Origin: Aralia elata
Taxonomy: Eukaryota; Streptophyta; Magnoliopsida; Apiales; Araliaceae
Direction of reading: 5' to 3'
NCBI GenBank assembly: GCA_034770075.1
Contig: CM068378.1
Coordinates: 42,374,508-42,438,507, forward strand
DNA: 64,000 nucleotides
Position numbers and translations under genes: made by a program. The notes beneath the pieces were generated by a model, which did not search any database, was not told the DNA's origin, and was given only the letters and a program-made list of their open reading frames with translations. Every line of letters starts with the position of its first letter. The stretch's first letter is position 1. Below are positions 1 through 9,730 of this stretch, piece by piece.

Positions 1-744
1 TTTGTATTCCTTCATAATCTTATCTCTGAATTCTTTTAGCTTCTCGCCCCTTGGAATTCCCCATTCATCAGTTGCAAAAATTAAAGAAAAAGGGAGTTGA
101 GAAAGTGAAAGGATTTTGGGTTTAAAGAAAAATAACTCCCTCATCTCATTTTCATTTCATAACCGTGCACTCCCTCTCTAATTGATTAAATCAGCAGCCA
201 TGTGGGTCCCTCCAGTTCAGCTGATCTCTTAATTAATAAAAAATACTATTCTAATCAATCAATAAGCTATTTGACCATTTTGTCCTTCGGAATCAATATT
301 TTCGATGCTATAGTCGATTCCTACTAAAATCGATATTCTGAATATCGTGGGAATATTTGTTTCACCAAATTAGACTCCGAAATTCGAGTTTGACTTTTTA
401 CCCGAAAAAGTCAACCGGTTGACTTTGACCAAAAAGTCAACCCTGACACATTTTGTGCTTACAGTCCATTCTTACTAATTTTAACGTTCCGGACTCAAAT
501 ATACAATCCGCGTCTTCAATTTTCACTCTAAACTCAAATTCGAGTTTTAATTCTATTTCTTGCATTTTATAAAATTGTTATCTTTCTTAGTTAATTCAAA
601 CGATTAAATTAGTTTAAACTAACCATTAAAAATATGTCTCATCACATAGCACATATACATACATTTAATTAATCACATCGAGTTTCACATAATTTCATTT
701 TAAAAAAATATTCATCGAATTACATAAAGGTCTCGGATATTACA
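1..744 (-). repeat. Ty3/gypsy LTR, right-hand (5') portion, cut by window start
   Basis: On the minus strand this reads as the beginning of an LTR (TGTAATATCCGAGACC, ending at 744 in plus coordinates). The same kind of start is seen at 27173 in a complete solo LTR and at 49115. It abuts copia pol sequence abruptly at 745, so the element inserted into, or recombined with, the copia element. A 20-bp perfect palindrome (407-426) and several TTGAC W-box cores lie inside. The rest of the LTR is outside the window, so solo versus full element cannot be decided. Confidence 0.7.
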
Positions 745-1640
745 GTTCTTATGCTACAGTCGATCAAAATTTGGTTATCTAAACACTTCTCCATGAAGGA
801 CTTGGGTGAGGCATCCTATATTTTGGGATAAAGATCTATAGAGATAGATCTAAAAGGATGCTAGGCTTGACCCAAGGAAAGTACATTGACTCGATGCTAA
901 AGAAGTTTAGCATAAAAGATTCTAAGAGAGGTCTCATGCCGATGAGCCATGGAATACATCTCTCCAAGAAACAGGCCCCAAAGACACCTGAGGAGAGAGA
1001 CCGTATGAGTAAGATTCCTTATGCTTCAGCAATAGGATCTATCATGTACGGTATGATATGTACTAGACCAGATGTCGCTCATGCACTTAGTGTAACAAGC
1101 AGATATCAGTCAAATCCAGGAGAAGATCATTGGAAGGCAGTGAAAAACATCCTAAAGTACTTAAGAAGAACTAAGGATGTATTTCTTGTCTACGGTGGAT
1201 CTGAATTTAAACTAGAGGGCTATACAGACTCAAGTTTTCAAACGGACCAAGATGACAGTAAATTCGTTTCAGGGTACGTGTTTACCTTAAACGGTGGCGC
1301 AGTGAGTTGGAAAAGTTCCAAGCAGCAAACAGTTGATGATTCAGTGACAGAGGCAGAGTACATAGCTACAAGTGAAGCTGCAAAGGAAGTTATTTGGATG
1401 AAGAAGTTCATAACTGAACTTGGATTGGTTCCTAGCATTAGAGGAGTTGTACCGTTATTCTGTGACAACACTGGAGCTGTAGCGCAGGCTAAGGAACCCA
1501 AGTCTCATCAGAAATTCAAACACGTGTTGCGGCAGTTTCATTTGATTAGAGAGATCATTGAAAGAGGAGATGTCACCCTGGCGCGTGTGGACTCTCAAGA
1601 CAACATTGCGGATCCATTTACTAAAGCTTTAACACAATAG
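745..1640 (+). pseudogene. Ty1/copia pol remnant: RT tail and RNase H
   Basis: The sequence encodes the end of a copia reverse transcriptase followed by RNase H. The clean frame runs 858-1640. Recognisable blocks are the RT-connection start (LGLTQGKYIDSML), the TRPDVAHAL segment, the RNase H block GYTDSSFQTD, the TEAEYIA motif with its acidic residue, the FCDN block and the C-terminal ADPFTKAL. A one-base loss near 828 breaks the frame just upstream, so the RT part at 745-857 is out of frame with the rest. Everything 5' of the RT tail (gag, protease, integrase, catalytic RT) is missing, because the minus-strand gypsy LTR ends at 744. The RNase H His/Asp-rich tail is degenerate (VLRQFHLIREI). 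Confidence 0.85.
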
Positions 1641-1700
1641 CAGTTTGATCGTCACTTATAGAAGATGGGTATTAGATACTATGGCGATTGGCTTTAGTAC

Positions 1701-1710
1701 AAGTGGGAGA
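1701..1710 (+). other. Copia polypurine tract
   Basis: AAGTGGGAGA lies 60 bp after the pol stop and directly before the 3' LTR. This is the usual plant copia plus-strand primer position and sequence. Confidence 0.75.
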
Positions 1711-3562
1711 TTAAAAGTAGTATGCACACAAGCCAATCATATTTGATATAATGTAGCATATACTTTGTAATCTTATTCATTTATTAATAAAAGAATTGAT
1801 TTTCTTAAAAGGCATTTTACATTATCTACATAGTGTTGTTATATTAAATGTGATAAACTCATAGTTTTGAGTAATGCTTTTAGAATCATGATGGTGATCA
1901 TGCTAATGAGATCTAAATTCTAGATAGCTCACAAACTAAAATCATTCCTAATTGTTGGATTACTAAAAAGGGGATTAGTGAATCCGGATAGATTAGTACA
2001 TACATTGCTTGCTCTTAAGAAGAGGATGATTGATCTCATAATCATTTGTGTGGAGACACTAAAGCAAGTATGTAGGTGCTTATTGGAGAATAAGTTCACT
2101 GAACGTGGCTCGCTAAGGAATACCTAATGGAGTTTTACTCGCCTGTCAATTGGAATTCCTCTAGTGATAGTAGTACAAGTGATCCTTGGACTTGAGATCA
2201 TCATAGTATCTTGTGTATGATGAGTTATACTTTGACATGTCCTCTAAGACCTTTAGGGTATATCAAAGGGTATGATTGGGTATAATAAGTTGTACATAGA
2301 GATAAGTGAATGATCAACAAAGAATCTACCACGTCTACTAAAAGATGTGAATGTCCTATGTGATTCGATAAATGACAACTTAGTAGTCCTTGGCCAAGGC
2401 AGAATGAAATTAGAAAGGAGTTTCTAATTTGCATTAATTAGAGTGGTGCATTTGAGAATCGAAATACATATAATTAAATAAAATAAGACTTGACAGAAAT
2501 TCCATGTCTTATATTTAATTGGAATATTGTATGGTAGAATGATTGGATTGTACGGTAACTATGCACTGAAAGGTTCTTTTGTGATTAATGTTGAAATCTA
2601 TATTATCTGGAAAGTCGTTGATCGCTAAGGGGGCTTACCCTTATTATAGAATAAATGTTATTTATTTAAATGAATTAAATAGTTTAATTTATTTATTTAA
2701 ATAAGATTAGAATTGTTCTAATTGATTTATTCACAACCCGTTTAATATGGAGAACCTAAAGAGTCACACCGTAAAAGGAAAAATATTTATTTAAGAAGTA
2801 AATAGCATAATTGTAATAATAAGTTAAGTGTATTTAATTTAGTCTATGGAGATAGAATAAATTAAATAGCTTAATATTTATTATTTAATAGAAATTAAAT
2901 AGCTTAATATTTATTATTTAATATTTTAAAAATATTAAATATAAATTAATAAGAGGAGTCTTATTATTATTATTATTACTATTATTTAATTCCTAATAGG
3001 GATTGAGAATTAATTAATAGAAGTACTCTCTCATGAAATCCTAATTGGATTAGGAGCATAATTAATTAAAGGAGTTTAATTATAATAGAAACCCTAATCC
3101 TAAATAATTTAGGGAAGGATTTTTCCTACATCTATAAATAAGAGAAGTCTTATCATAGATTAGGGTTACACACTCTTATATTAGATTGTGGAGAGTACTT
3201 GTAATTTCTATAGAGATAGAAATTAGGGTTTTGCCAACACCCATCTTCTTGAATAACTATTCTTCCTTGGTGGATCACCTCTAGAGGCCAAACACTTGGG
3301 TGGCTAACGTTGATCAAGCGAAGGAATTTAGTTGGTGGAATTCAAGGAGAACGCGAAGGAATTGGAGGTGAACTTGTACCCAAGGAAGCTTTGATTCACG
3401 AGGGTATAATTCTCTATCTCTATCTCTTTCGTTAATTGATAATTGAATACAAGGAAAGATCATGGTGAAGGTTTGTATGAAAAATTTTAAAATCCATTTT
3501 ATCACGTTTCCGCCCTATTTATGTAATTTGATTGCATGCTTAAGTTATATACAAACCTAACA
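1711..3562 (+). repeat. Ty1/copia 3' LTR (about 1.85 kb)
   Basis: The region follows the polypurine tract and ends in CCTAACA, the usual copia terminus. The expected TGTT start has lost bases (ATTAAAAG instead). It holds a TATA box (3133-3140) about 420 bp from its end. It is AT-rich with no supportable ORF. At 3562 the sequence switches to the leader ORF of a minus-strand gypsy element, so the copia element was inserted into that element. Confidence 0.75.
3133..3140 (+). promoter_or_regulatory. TATA box in copia LTR
   Basis: TATAAATA follows TACATC and precedes a stretch that reads like a transcript start region. The position is typical for U3/R in this LTR class. Confidence 0.6.
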
Positions 3563-4029
3563 AATCATCCTCTCCCGACTCAACATACACCGGCTCTGCC
3601 CTTCCTTCACAGGGTAATGGTACGCCCAATCTTGTTACCTTCTGAAGGTGATCCTAAATACGTAGCTCATCATGTCTATCTTGACACTCTTGCCCCTTAC
3701 CTCATTTTCTAAATCATGTATCTTGCCTACAGTTTCATCCCACTGGTTTTCAATCCGAACCCTATCTGTGATCTCAGCCTGCCAGTAGGCCTGGATAGCC
3801 TCCTTCTCTACCCGTATAGCCTCTCTCTGATGTTCTGACTCATAAAGTCTTTCCTTGAGTTCCACATTCCTAGCCACTAGATGGTGTACTAGGCTCCCAG
3901 CTGAGTCAAGGCCTCCATTTGCTCCTGACCCTGCTCTTTTAGTTCTTGCACCATATCTTCCAACTCAATATTCTTATCCAAAAAATCTCCTAACATGTCA
4001 TCCAAACTAGGTCCGCTAAACTCCGCCAT
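3563..4029 (-). pseudogene. Leader coiled-coil ORF of gypsy element E1 (truncated)
   Basis: On the minus strand an ATG at 4029-4027 opens a charged, heptad-like frame. It starts with MAEFSGPSLDDML and includes the segment ARNVELKERLYESEHQ. There are stops near its first third, and the clean part is 3635-3877. It sits between the primer-binding site (4232-4243) and where gag should be. It resembles ORFs in the same position in elements A (52345-53141) and B (58452-59216): VARNAELREK in A and a QDxxxHYPV-like tail in B. The copia LTR truncates it at 3562. Its function is unknown; coiled-coil structure is the only property that can be seen. Confidence 0.6.
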
Positions 4030-4231
4030 TCTACAAAGCCACCAGAACAAGAAAACAAACACTTAATTAGTCTTCCGTAATAAAATTTTATCACATAACA
4101 CATAAGGTATTAAATCTTTCTTTTGATGAATTTTCACAATTCACCGCTTAGAACTCTAAATGAGTTTTTCTATCTTTCTTATGATCATATTCCTAAGGCT
4201 TTTTCTCCCACCTAAGGTTTATAACCTATCA

Positions 4232-4243
4232 GCTCTGCTACCA
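4232..4243 (-). other. Primer-binding site of gypsy element E1
   Basis: GCTCTGCTACCA is the reverse complement of a one-base variant of TGGTATCAGAGC, the initiator-tRNA-Met complementary site. It lies three bases from the LTR end at 4247. Confidence 0.8.
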
Positions 4244-4246
4244 ACC

Positions 4247-7200
4247 TGTGACGCTCCCAAATCCAGGTCCCTTGAACTTTGGATTCGGTGCTCACGGTAC
4301 AACATACACATCACATCTATCTACCCATTCAATATGAATACATCATTCCTTATATTATCTTAATACAAAATATATCATTGTCCCAGGTTTAGCTAACCTA
4401 TACAAAACATATCTAATAATACAAAAGATTTACATCAATCCATAACATAATAAACAGTACACAAATGACACTACTCGTTCGCTTTCTCTTTGCCTTTGTC
4501 TTTCCTAGAACATTCGGCTACCTCGGTCTTAGCTGAAAAGTTTTATTCAAAGCAAAGGGTGAGCAACTAATTTGCCCAGCAAGTTTTAAACGTATACTAA
4601 ATAATATATCATGAACGAAAGAGTTAAATATTCTGAAGTTTCAACAATATTCAATTGATTGTGAGGAAATAGCAATACTGCATCAAATTCAATAAAAAGG
4701 ATTTTTTCAAATTTCATGCTAAGTGATCACTATGGATCGTGAACTACTAGAGGGATTATCAATCATTTAACTGAATACCTCAAGAGTATAAGTTAATCAT
4801 AAAGACTAATTATACTATCTACGAGTACGTAAGGTGATCAGCCTCATTGTACCATATATTATGCATAATACTCAAATATAACACGCGGAGTCGGATGTCC
4901 GATAATAAAGTTCCCATTTTATAAGGGTTGTTCATCTCAGTCTTACATCAGGAGTCCGCACCACAACATATGGTTTGGATTAGCTTCAAAGAAATTCTAT
5001 GATTTCAACATATTATATCAATATCAGTCTAGCCGAAAGAAGTGGCATAGACTTTCATTAACAAAGCAATTCATGCATACTAGAACGTTTCACACTTAAT
5101 GATTCAATATTTGAACGAATCTTTCAAATGCACCTAAGTGAGGATATAACATGAAATCAGCATTTAGAAAACATCAAATAAGAGTTTGAATAGAAAACTT
5201 GTTTGTCTCATTGCCTACGATTAACGTTAGTACGTCGTTACTTGGATAACCTACAACATCCATAAAAATTCACTTAATCGTTACCCTTTTAATAACATCG
5301 TCGGTAATTATTGTAACATAACTCGATAATCACTTTATTGACTTAATTCGAACGTAAACGTTCCCTAACATCATACTTATAATATTTGCATAAAAATATA
5401 CGATTGACAACCAAATAGACTCATATGTCACATATCAACACATTCTAGTCGGTAAGACTATTTCGGTATAATTCTCGACGTTGCAGTTTTTAATTATTTT
5501 TATACCGTTGAAAGCCTAATTCCCTCATTAAGCCTTCTTAACCATTTTATTATTTTTTCTTTTCTGGCCACACATATATAAATATATTCCACATACAAAA
5601 ATAATTTTATTGCAATTTTTCAACTTCCTTTAGTATTTTTCAAAGACCCGTTTTTAGCCCATGACTTAGCAAAATTTACTATATCGTGCTAAACTTCAAA
5701 AATTTCTAAATCTGTCCAAAATCTTAAACATATTAACATAAAGTTTCAGTCTAAATTTCGTGACCATCAGACTTATAGAACTCAAGTTATAGCAGTTTTT
5801 GTTTTTAAAATAAAATTAAAATGGTCATAACTCACTCATCCGAACTCAGAATACGTTCAATTTCGGACAAGAGTTACGTTATATCATATAGTTTCATGTC
5901 CTAAAAGGCCTGAATTTATTTTAATGTTTATGTGGCCAAAACAGCCCTCGGAAAAATCAATTCAGGGAGTTTGTCAATTTTTTCGGGTTTGGCCTATTTT
6001 GGTGGAAACTGTCCACACGAAAATCTATAAGGTATTTTGTTGAAATTCCAATTGGAGTGTTTAGATGACTCCCATATCTAACTTCAAAACTTTGCCACAC
6101 TCAAAAATTCGAAATAGACTAGGAGTTATGCTAGTTTGAATTTCAGGTTTCGTTTTAGGGTTTTGACAGTTTTTCGTCGATTAGGTTTTTTTAGAAAGCT
6201 TTGATGTTTTCATGGTTTTTCATACACAACACACATAGCAAGCATATATACTCCATTATAAGCTCCCTTATATCATAGGATCTACCATGATCCACCATTA
6301 AATCTCCCACAACAACCAAACAAAAATAAATTCTAAACTTAAAAATTTGAAATTAGGGTTTCATGGTTATACCTTCTAGTTTGTGCTTGGAGATGGAACA
6401 CTTCCCTTAGTGGTTTGGCTTGCTAGGTCCTCTCCTTCTCTGCCGTGGTCTCCCTCCTTCCTTTCCCTCTCAAGTTACTTGCTTACTTGCTCTCACTCTC
6501 TCTAACTTCCTTTCTTGAAAAAAAATGCTGAAAATGAACAAAGGTCAAGCCTTTCTATCCCTCCTCTATTTATAGGCCCAAACTAAACTCATTTAACTCT
6601 CCTTAATCATCCAACATACTTGCTAAGTATACTTTAAAGGCTAAAATCAAAAGTTTATTTGCACCAAATTTGTCAACCAAAATAATGACTTTTGTAGCAA
6701 TGGGGAGTGAAGAAATGAACAAAAAAATTTGCAAGTAACCTTTCTCCTCATTTTTCTTCCTAGGTGGGACCCACCATTTGACCACCACTCCTCCCCCTTG
6801 TGGGGCCCTCAATGATCTGGCTCTCCCCCCTTTATCCTCCATTTTTGTTTTTTCTTTTTCTTTTATTATGACATCATGCTACTATTGCAAGCTTATGTCA
6901 TCAATTCACACATTGGGCCCTCCTTTGGGCTTGGTTTTGGGCTTGATTTGGGCCTCCCACCAAGTTTGTTAGGGCTTGCCATGGGCTTGAGGTTGGGCCT
7001 AAATAATCCCTCTCTTGGGCTTTCCCGAATAGCAATGCATTAGGGTTTGTCGACTAGGTCATTTACTTAACTTCTTTTCGACCCTTAACAAAATTTACTA
7101 GCTTTTTAGCATAATTCATTTAAGCCATCATACACTGTCACACAAAGGCTATTATTTCAAACTTAGTTAGTTAGTAACATAATCTTAACTCAATAAATTT

Positions 7201-7647
7201 TTATTTCTTGACTTTCTTTTTTGTTCCACCAATTCCTTAACTCAATTAGTCCTAATTGGCTTGAAAACTCTTATCGTTCGATCGATGAATTATTATACAT
7301 ATATTTATCCATATTCATACAAGCACTCCATTAATCATACTAGTTAATCATTTAATGATTATTAATCTTTTTATTTGCCATTCAATGTCAATATTCAAGT
7401 TATGTTAATTCATAACATACGGTTATCTTGCTTTTTCTCAATCAACTTAGTTAATTATTCATCTTGGCTTCCTTTTCATTGCATAGTCAATTTAAAATAA
7501 GTAAATTAACTAACTTGCATAATTCTCAACACATAACACATATTCACACATATGCTCAAGACAATTCCTCATAAAAATTCATTTTATTAATGTTTTAATT
7601 TTAAAAAATAATATTTATTGCGACACGTACTATTTTTAGTCATTATA
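4247..7647 (-). repeat. Ty3/gypsy 5' LTR of element E1 (about 3.4 kb)
   Basis: The plus-strand left end TGTGACGCTCCCAAATCC is the reverse complement of an LTR 3' end and is followed outward by the primer-binding site. The right end (CATTATA, 7641-7647) fits the LTR start TGTAATGAC with one change. The layout parallels the solo LTR at 23689-27173, including the 'GAGCAA..TTGCCCAGCAAG' block near 4560, a conserved block near 5720-5910 and a TATA box at 6567-6574. No LTR for the other end of this element is seen, because the copia insertion and the window edge intervene. Confidence 0.8.
6567..6574 (-). promoter_or_regulatory. TATA box in E1 LTR
   Basis: TATTTATA on the plus strand reads TATAAATA on the coding strand. 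The same box occurs at the equivalent place in the related LTRs (26117-26124 and 49728-49735). Confidence 0.55.
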
Positions 7648-7846
7648 GTGGCAGTCAGTTCACTAACAACCTTGAAGAGATGTTCAAGGTATGTATCACT
7701 CTAGCAATTCTTTTCTCTAATATTAACTGATCTCAATACTTGATGTTCATGGATTGTGTACTTCTGGTCCATTTTTGACATGAATGCTTTGCAAATTATT
7801 AAATCCATTTCAAACTAACTCGTGCATTGCACGAGTTATCAACTAA
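7648..7846 (+). mobile_element. Probable Helitron 3' end with captured cullin-like exon
   Basis: At 7817-7837 there is a perfect 10-bp-arm hairpin (AACTCGTGCA / TGCACGAGTT). It is followed five bases later by CTAA (7843-7846) and then T, the usual Helitron 3' terminus (hairpin, CTRR, A-T insertion). Upstream, 7649-7689 can be read as GSQFTNNLEEMFK followed by GTATGT. This matches the cullin segment around GSQFTNKLEGMFK known from CUL4 proteins and would be a captured exon with its splice donor. The 5' end was not found and is probably cut by the E1 LTR. Confidence 0.5.
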
Positions 7847-8183
7847 TATATATAAATATCTCTTTTGTCTTAATAAAGAATTACTTTTAACTTTGAGTAA
7901 ACTTATTTGTAAAATTTTTAAATTTAAATTGTAATATAAATTTATTTATAGTTTTAAAATAAAAATTTTATACTTGGTAGAACTTTGAAATTTGTTTATA
8001 GTATTAAATATTACATTAATTAAAATTAATATTAATTTTGAATTTTAAAATTTTATAAATGAGTTGGTTGAAAAGTAAAAAAAATAAATGAAATCGTTTA
8101 TATCTTCTCAAAATTCACAACAATAGTACGTTCAATAATTCAAATCATGATTATATTAATATATATATATATATATATATATA
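7847..8183. other. AT-rich spacer ending in (AT)n microsatellite
   Basis: No coding signal is seen. An AT-dinucleotide run (about 8156-8183) directly precedes the long-TIR element that starts at 8184. Confidence 0.7.
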
Positions 8184-8303
8184 GATAATGATCCATAGCA
8201 TATATTTGCTATGGATCAAAAAGTGACAAATAACATCCTAACCTTTCGTTACAGTAATGTATGGCTGGGATTAAAAAATAGTTTTTGCCGTCCGCTAGAA
8301 TTT

Positions 8304-8666
8304 CTAGCGGACTGAGTTTAAAACTTTTTCGGACGATTGTGCCCCTAATTGGCGAAAGTCAACACAGGTCATTGAACAAGTACTATCTCCATTAAGCAAA
8401 TCTTCAAGTTGATTGAGATATTTCTTGACCTCCGCCATGACTTTTTCCAAATCCTTATTTTCATCGGCATTAAAGAAACATCGACGAACCTTGGCATCAA
8501 GGATCAGTTCTTCCCAAAACAGAGTCACTATTGGATAGTGTTTTCTGATTCCCCAAAATCCATAGACAGTGCCTGTCGGCATCAGATAGCCAGTGGAACT
8601 ATTTAGAATCTTCAAAATATTTAAATACAGAGTTAAAAATCTTGTTAGAAGACCAGTTGAAGTCAT
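8304..8666 (-). pseudogene. Captured UPF1/SEN1-like helicase fragment
   Basis: The 120-residue frame contains the run LFWEELILDAKVRRCFF followed by NADENKDL. It matches the segment after the last helicase motif in plant UPF1/SEN1-like (MAA3-like) superfamily-1 helicases, which read like WxxLxxDAKxRxCFxNADEDKxL. The nearby VYGFWG fits the preceding LWILGN block. The upstream and downstream parts (residues 1-25 and after about 95) lack similarity and include TIR sequence. No helicase catalytic motif is present, so this is a transduplicated piece, not a gene. Confidence 0.55.
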
Positions 8667-8684
8667 ACCTTACCAATTAAATGC

Positions 8685-8990
8685 TGATTAGTTTGCTGTA
8701 AATCAATTGCGAACTAGGGTTCATAAGAATCACAAAAATGGTTCATGAGAATCGCAGATCACAACTTTGGCTTTACCTTTTTCCCCAACGTTTCACCAAT
8801 TCGTTGATTAGTTTGCTGGCTTTATCTTTTTTCCCAATTCGTTGATTAGTTTGCTGTAGATCAATATCAAACTAGGGTTCATGAGAATCGCAGAAATGGT
8901 TCATGAGAATCGCAAATCGCAGCTTTAGTTTTGCCGAGTTTTTTTCCTAATTCGTTAATATGCGTTCTAGCGGACTGTTTTTTCTAACTG
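8685..8990. repeat. Tandem duplication inside the long-TIR element
   Basis: Two similar copies of about 150-160 bp. Each has TTGATTAGTTTGCTGTA, a CTAGGGTTCATGAGAATC-type block and a repeated 'ATGGTTCATGAGAATCGCA'. The second copy begins near 8838. Confidence 0.7.
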
Positions 8991-9034
8991 GTTATGGGGG
9001 CTAATTGGGGGCACAATCGTGCAAAAAAGTTTTA

Positions 9035-9446
9035 GGTGCTGTTTGTTTACATCTGATTGCCTCTTAATGGACTGCCTCTTATTCGCTAAAAGGCATGATA
9101 TTGTTTGTTTTTATTTTTGTTACCTCTGAATGCCTCTTAATCGGTAAGACAGAAAATGAAATCTTAATAATTAAGAGGTACCTCTTAATGAAATTTTTTT
9201 GATAAATTTTTTTTATATAAATATATTTAACAATATTATTCACTCATTTTTATTAAATTGAATATTTAAAATTATTAAATAAAATTTTACCCTTTAAAAT
9301 GGTAAAATAGTGTCATTAAGAGACAACTTACTTTTTAGTTATCAAACAGTTTTTTAGATTCAGACCTCATAACCATTCAGATGATCTAATTTATTAAGAC
9401 ATCATAATTATTCAGATCTTAATTATCATTTTTATCAAACACAACC
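9035..9446. mobile_element. Nested Tourist-like (PIF/Harbinger-type) MITE
   Basis: The ends are GGTGCTGTTTGTTT and AAACACAACC, an imperfect TIR pair. They are flanked by TTA at 9032-9034 and 9447-9449, the PIF/Harbinger target duplication. It interrupts the right TIR of the surrounding element between 'AAAAAAGTTTT' and 'AAACTCAGTCCAC', which are contiguous in the left TIR. At 412 bp with no ORF it is non-autonomous. Confidence 0.7.
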
Positions 9447-9585
9447 TTAAACTCAGTCCACTAAAAATTCTAGCCGACGACAAAAACTATTTTTTAATCC
9501 CAGTCATACATTACTGTAACCAAAAGTTAGGATGTTATTTGTGAGTTTTTGATCTTAACAAATAGATGCCATGAATGATTGCCGG

Positions 9586-9730
9586 TATATATATATATAC
9601 ACACACGGTATCAATGGTTGTATACGTGACAAATTCAGCCAAATCTGATCCCCAAACAATATTGTCCCAAACTAAATAGTCCCTCCACGAATTCAATATA
9701 ATCATTCATTTCGGGAAGCACAACACAGAG
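9586..9730 (+). promoter_or_regulatory. Proximal promoter / 5' UTR of the acetyltransferase gene
   Basis: Only 145 bp separate the long-TIR element from the start codon. The segment begins with a TA then CA dinucleotide run (9586-9606) that could serve as a TATA-like element. No other core promoter motif is obvious. Any further upstream promoter sequence must lie in or beyond transposon DNA. Confidence 0.4.

Larger units (their letters stand above)
8184..9585. mobile_element. Long-TIR DNA element carrying a host helicase fragment
   Basis: The termini are inverted repeats of roughly 150-190 bp, similar from GATAATGATCCATAGCA at the left to its counterpart ending at 9585, and past the shared block ACAAATAACATCCTAAC. 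The inner TIR part with CGATTGTGCCCC is also mirrored. The right TIR is split by a nested MITE (9035-9446). The element sits inside a TA microsatellite, with TA runs on both sides, so the TSD cannot be told from the repeat. No transposase is visible, so it is non-autonomous. It carries a gene fragment (8304-8666, minus) and a tandem duplication (about 8685-8990). The superfamily is uncertain: a Pack-type Mutator-like or Micron-like element is possible. Confidence 0.75.
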
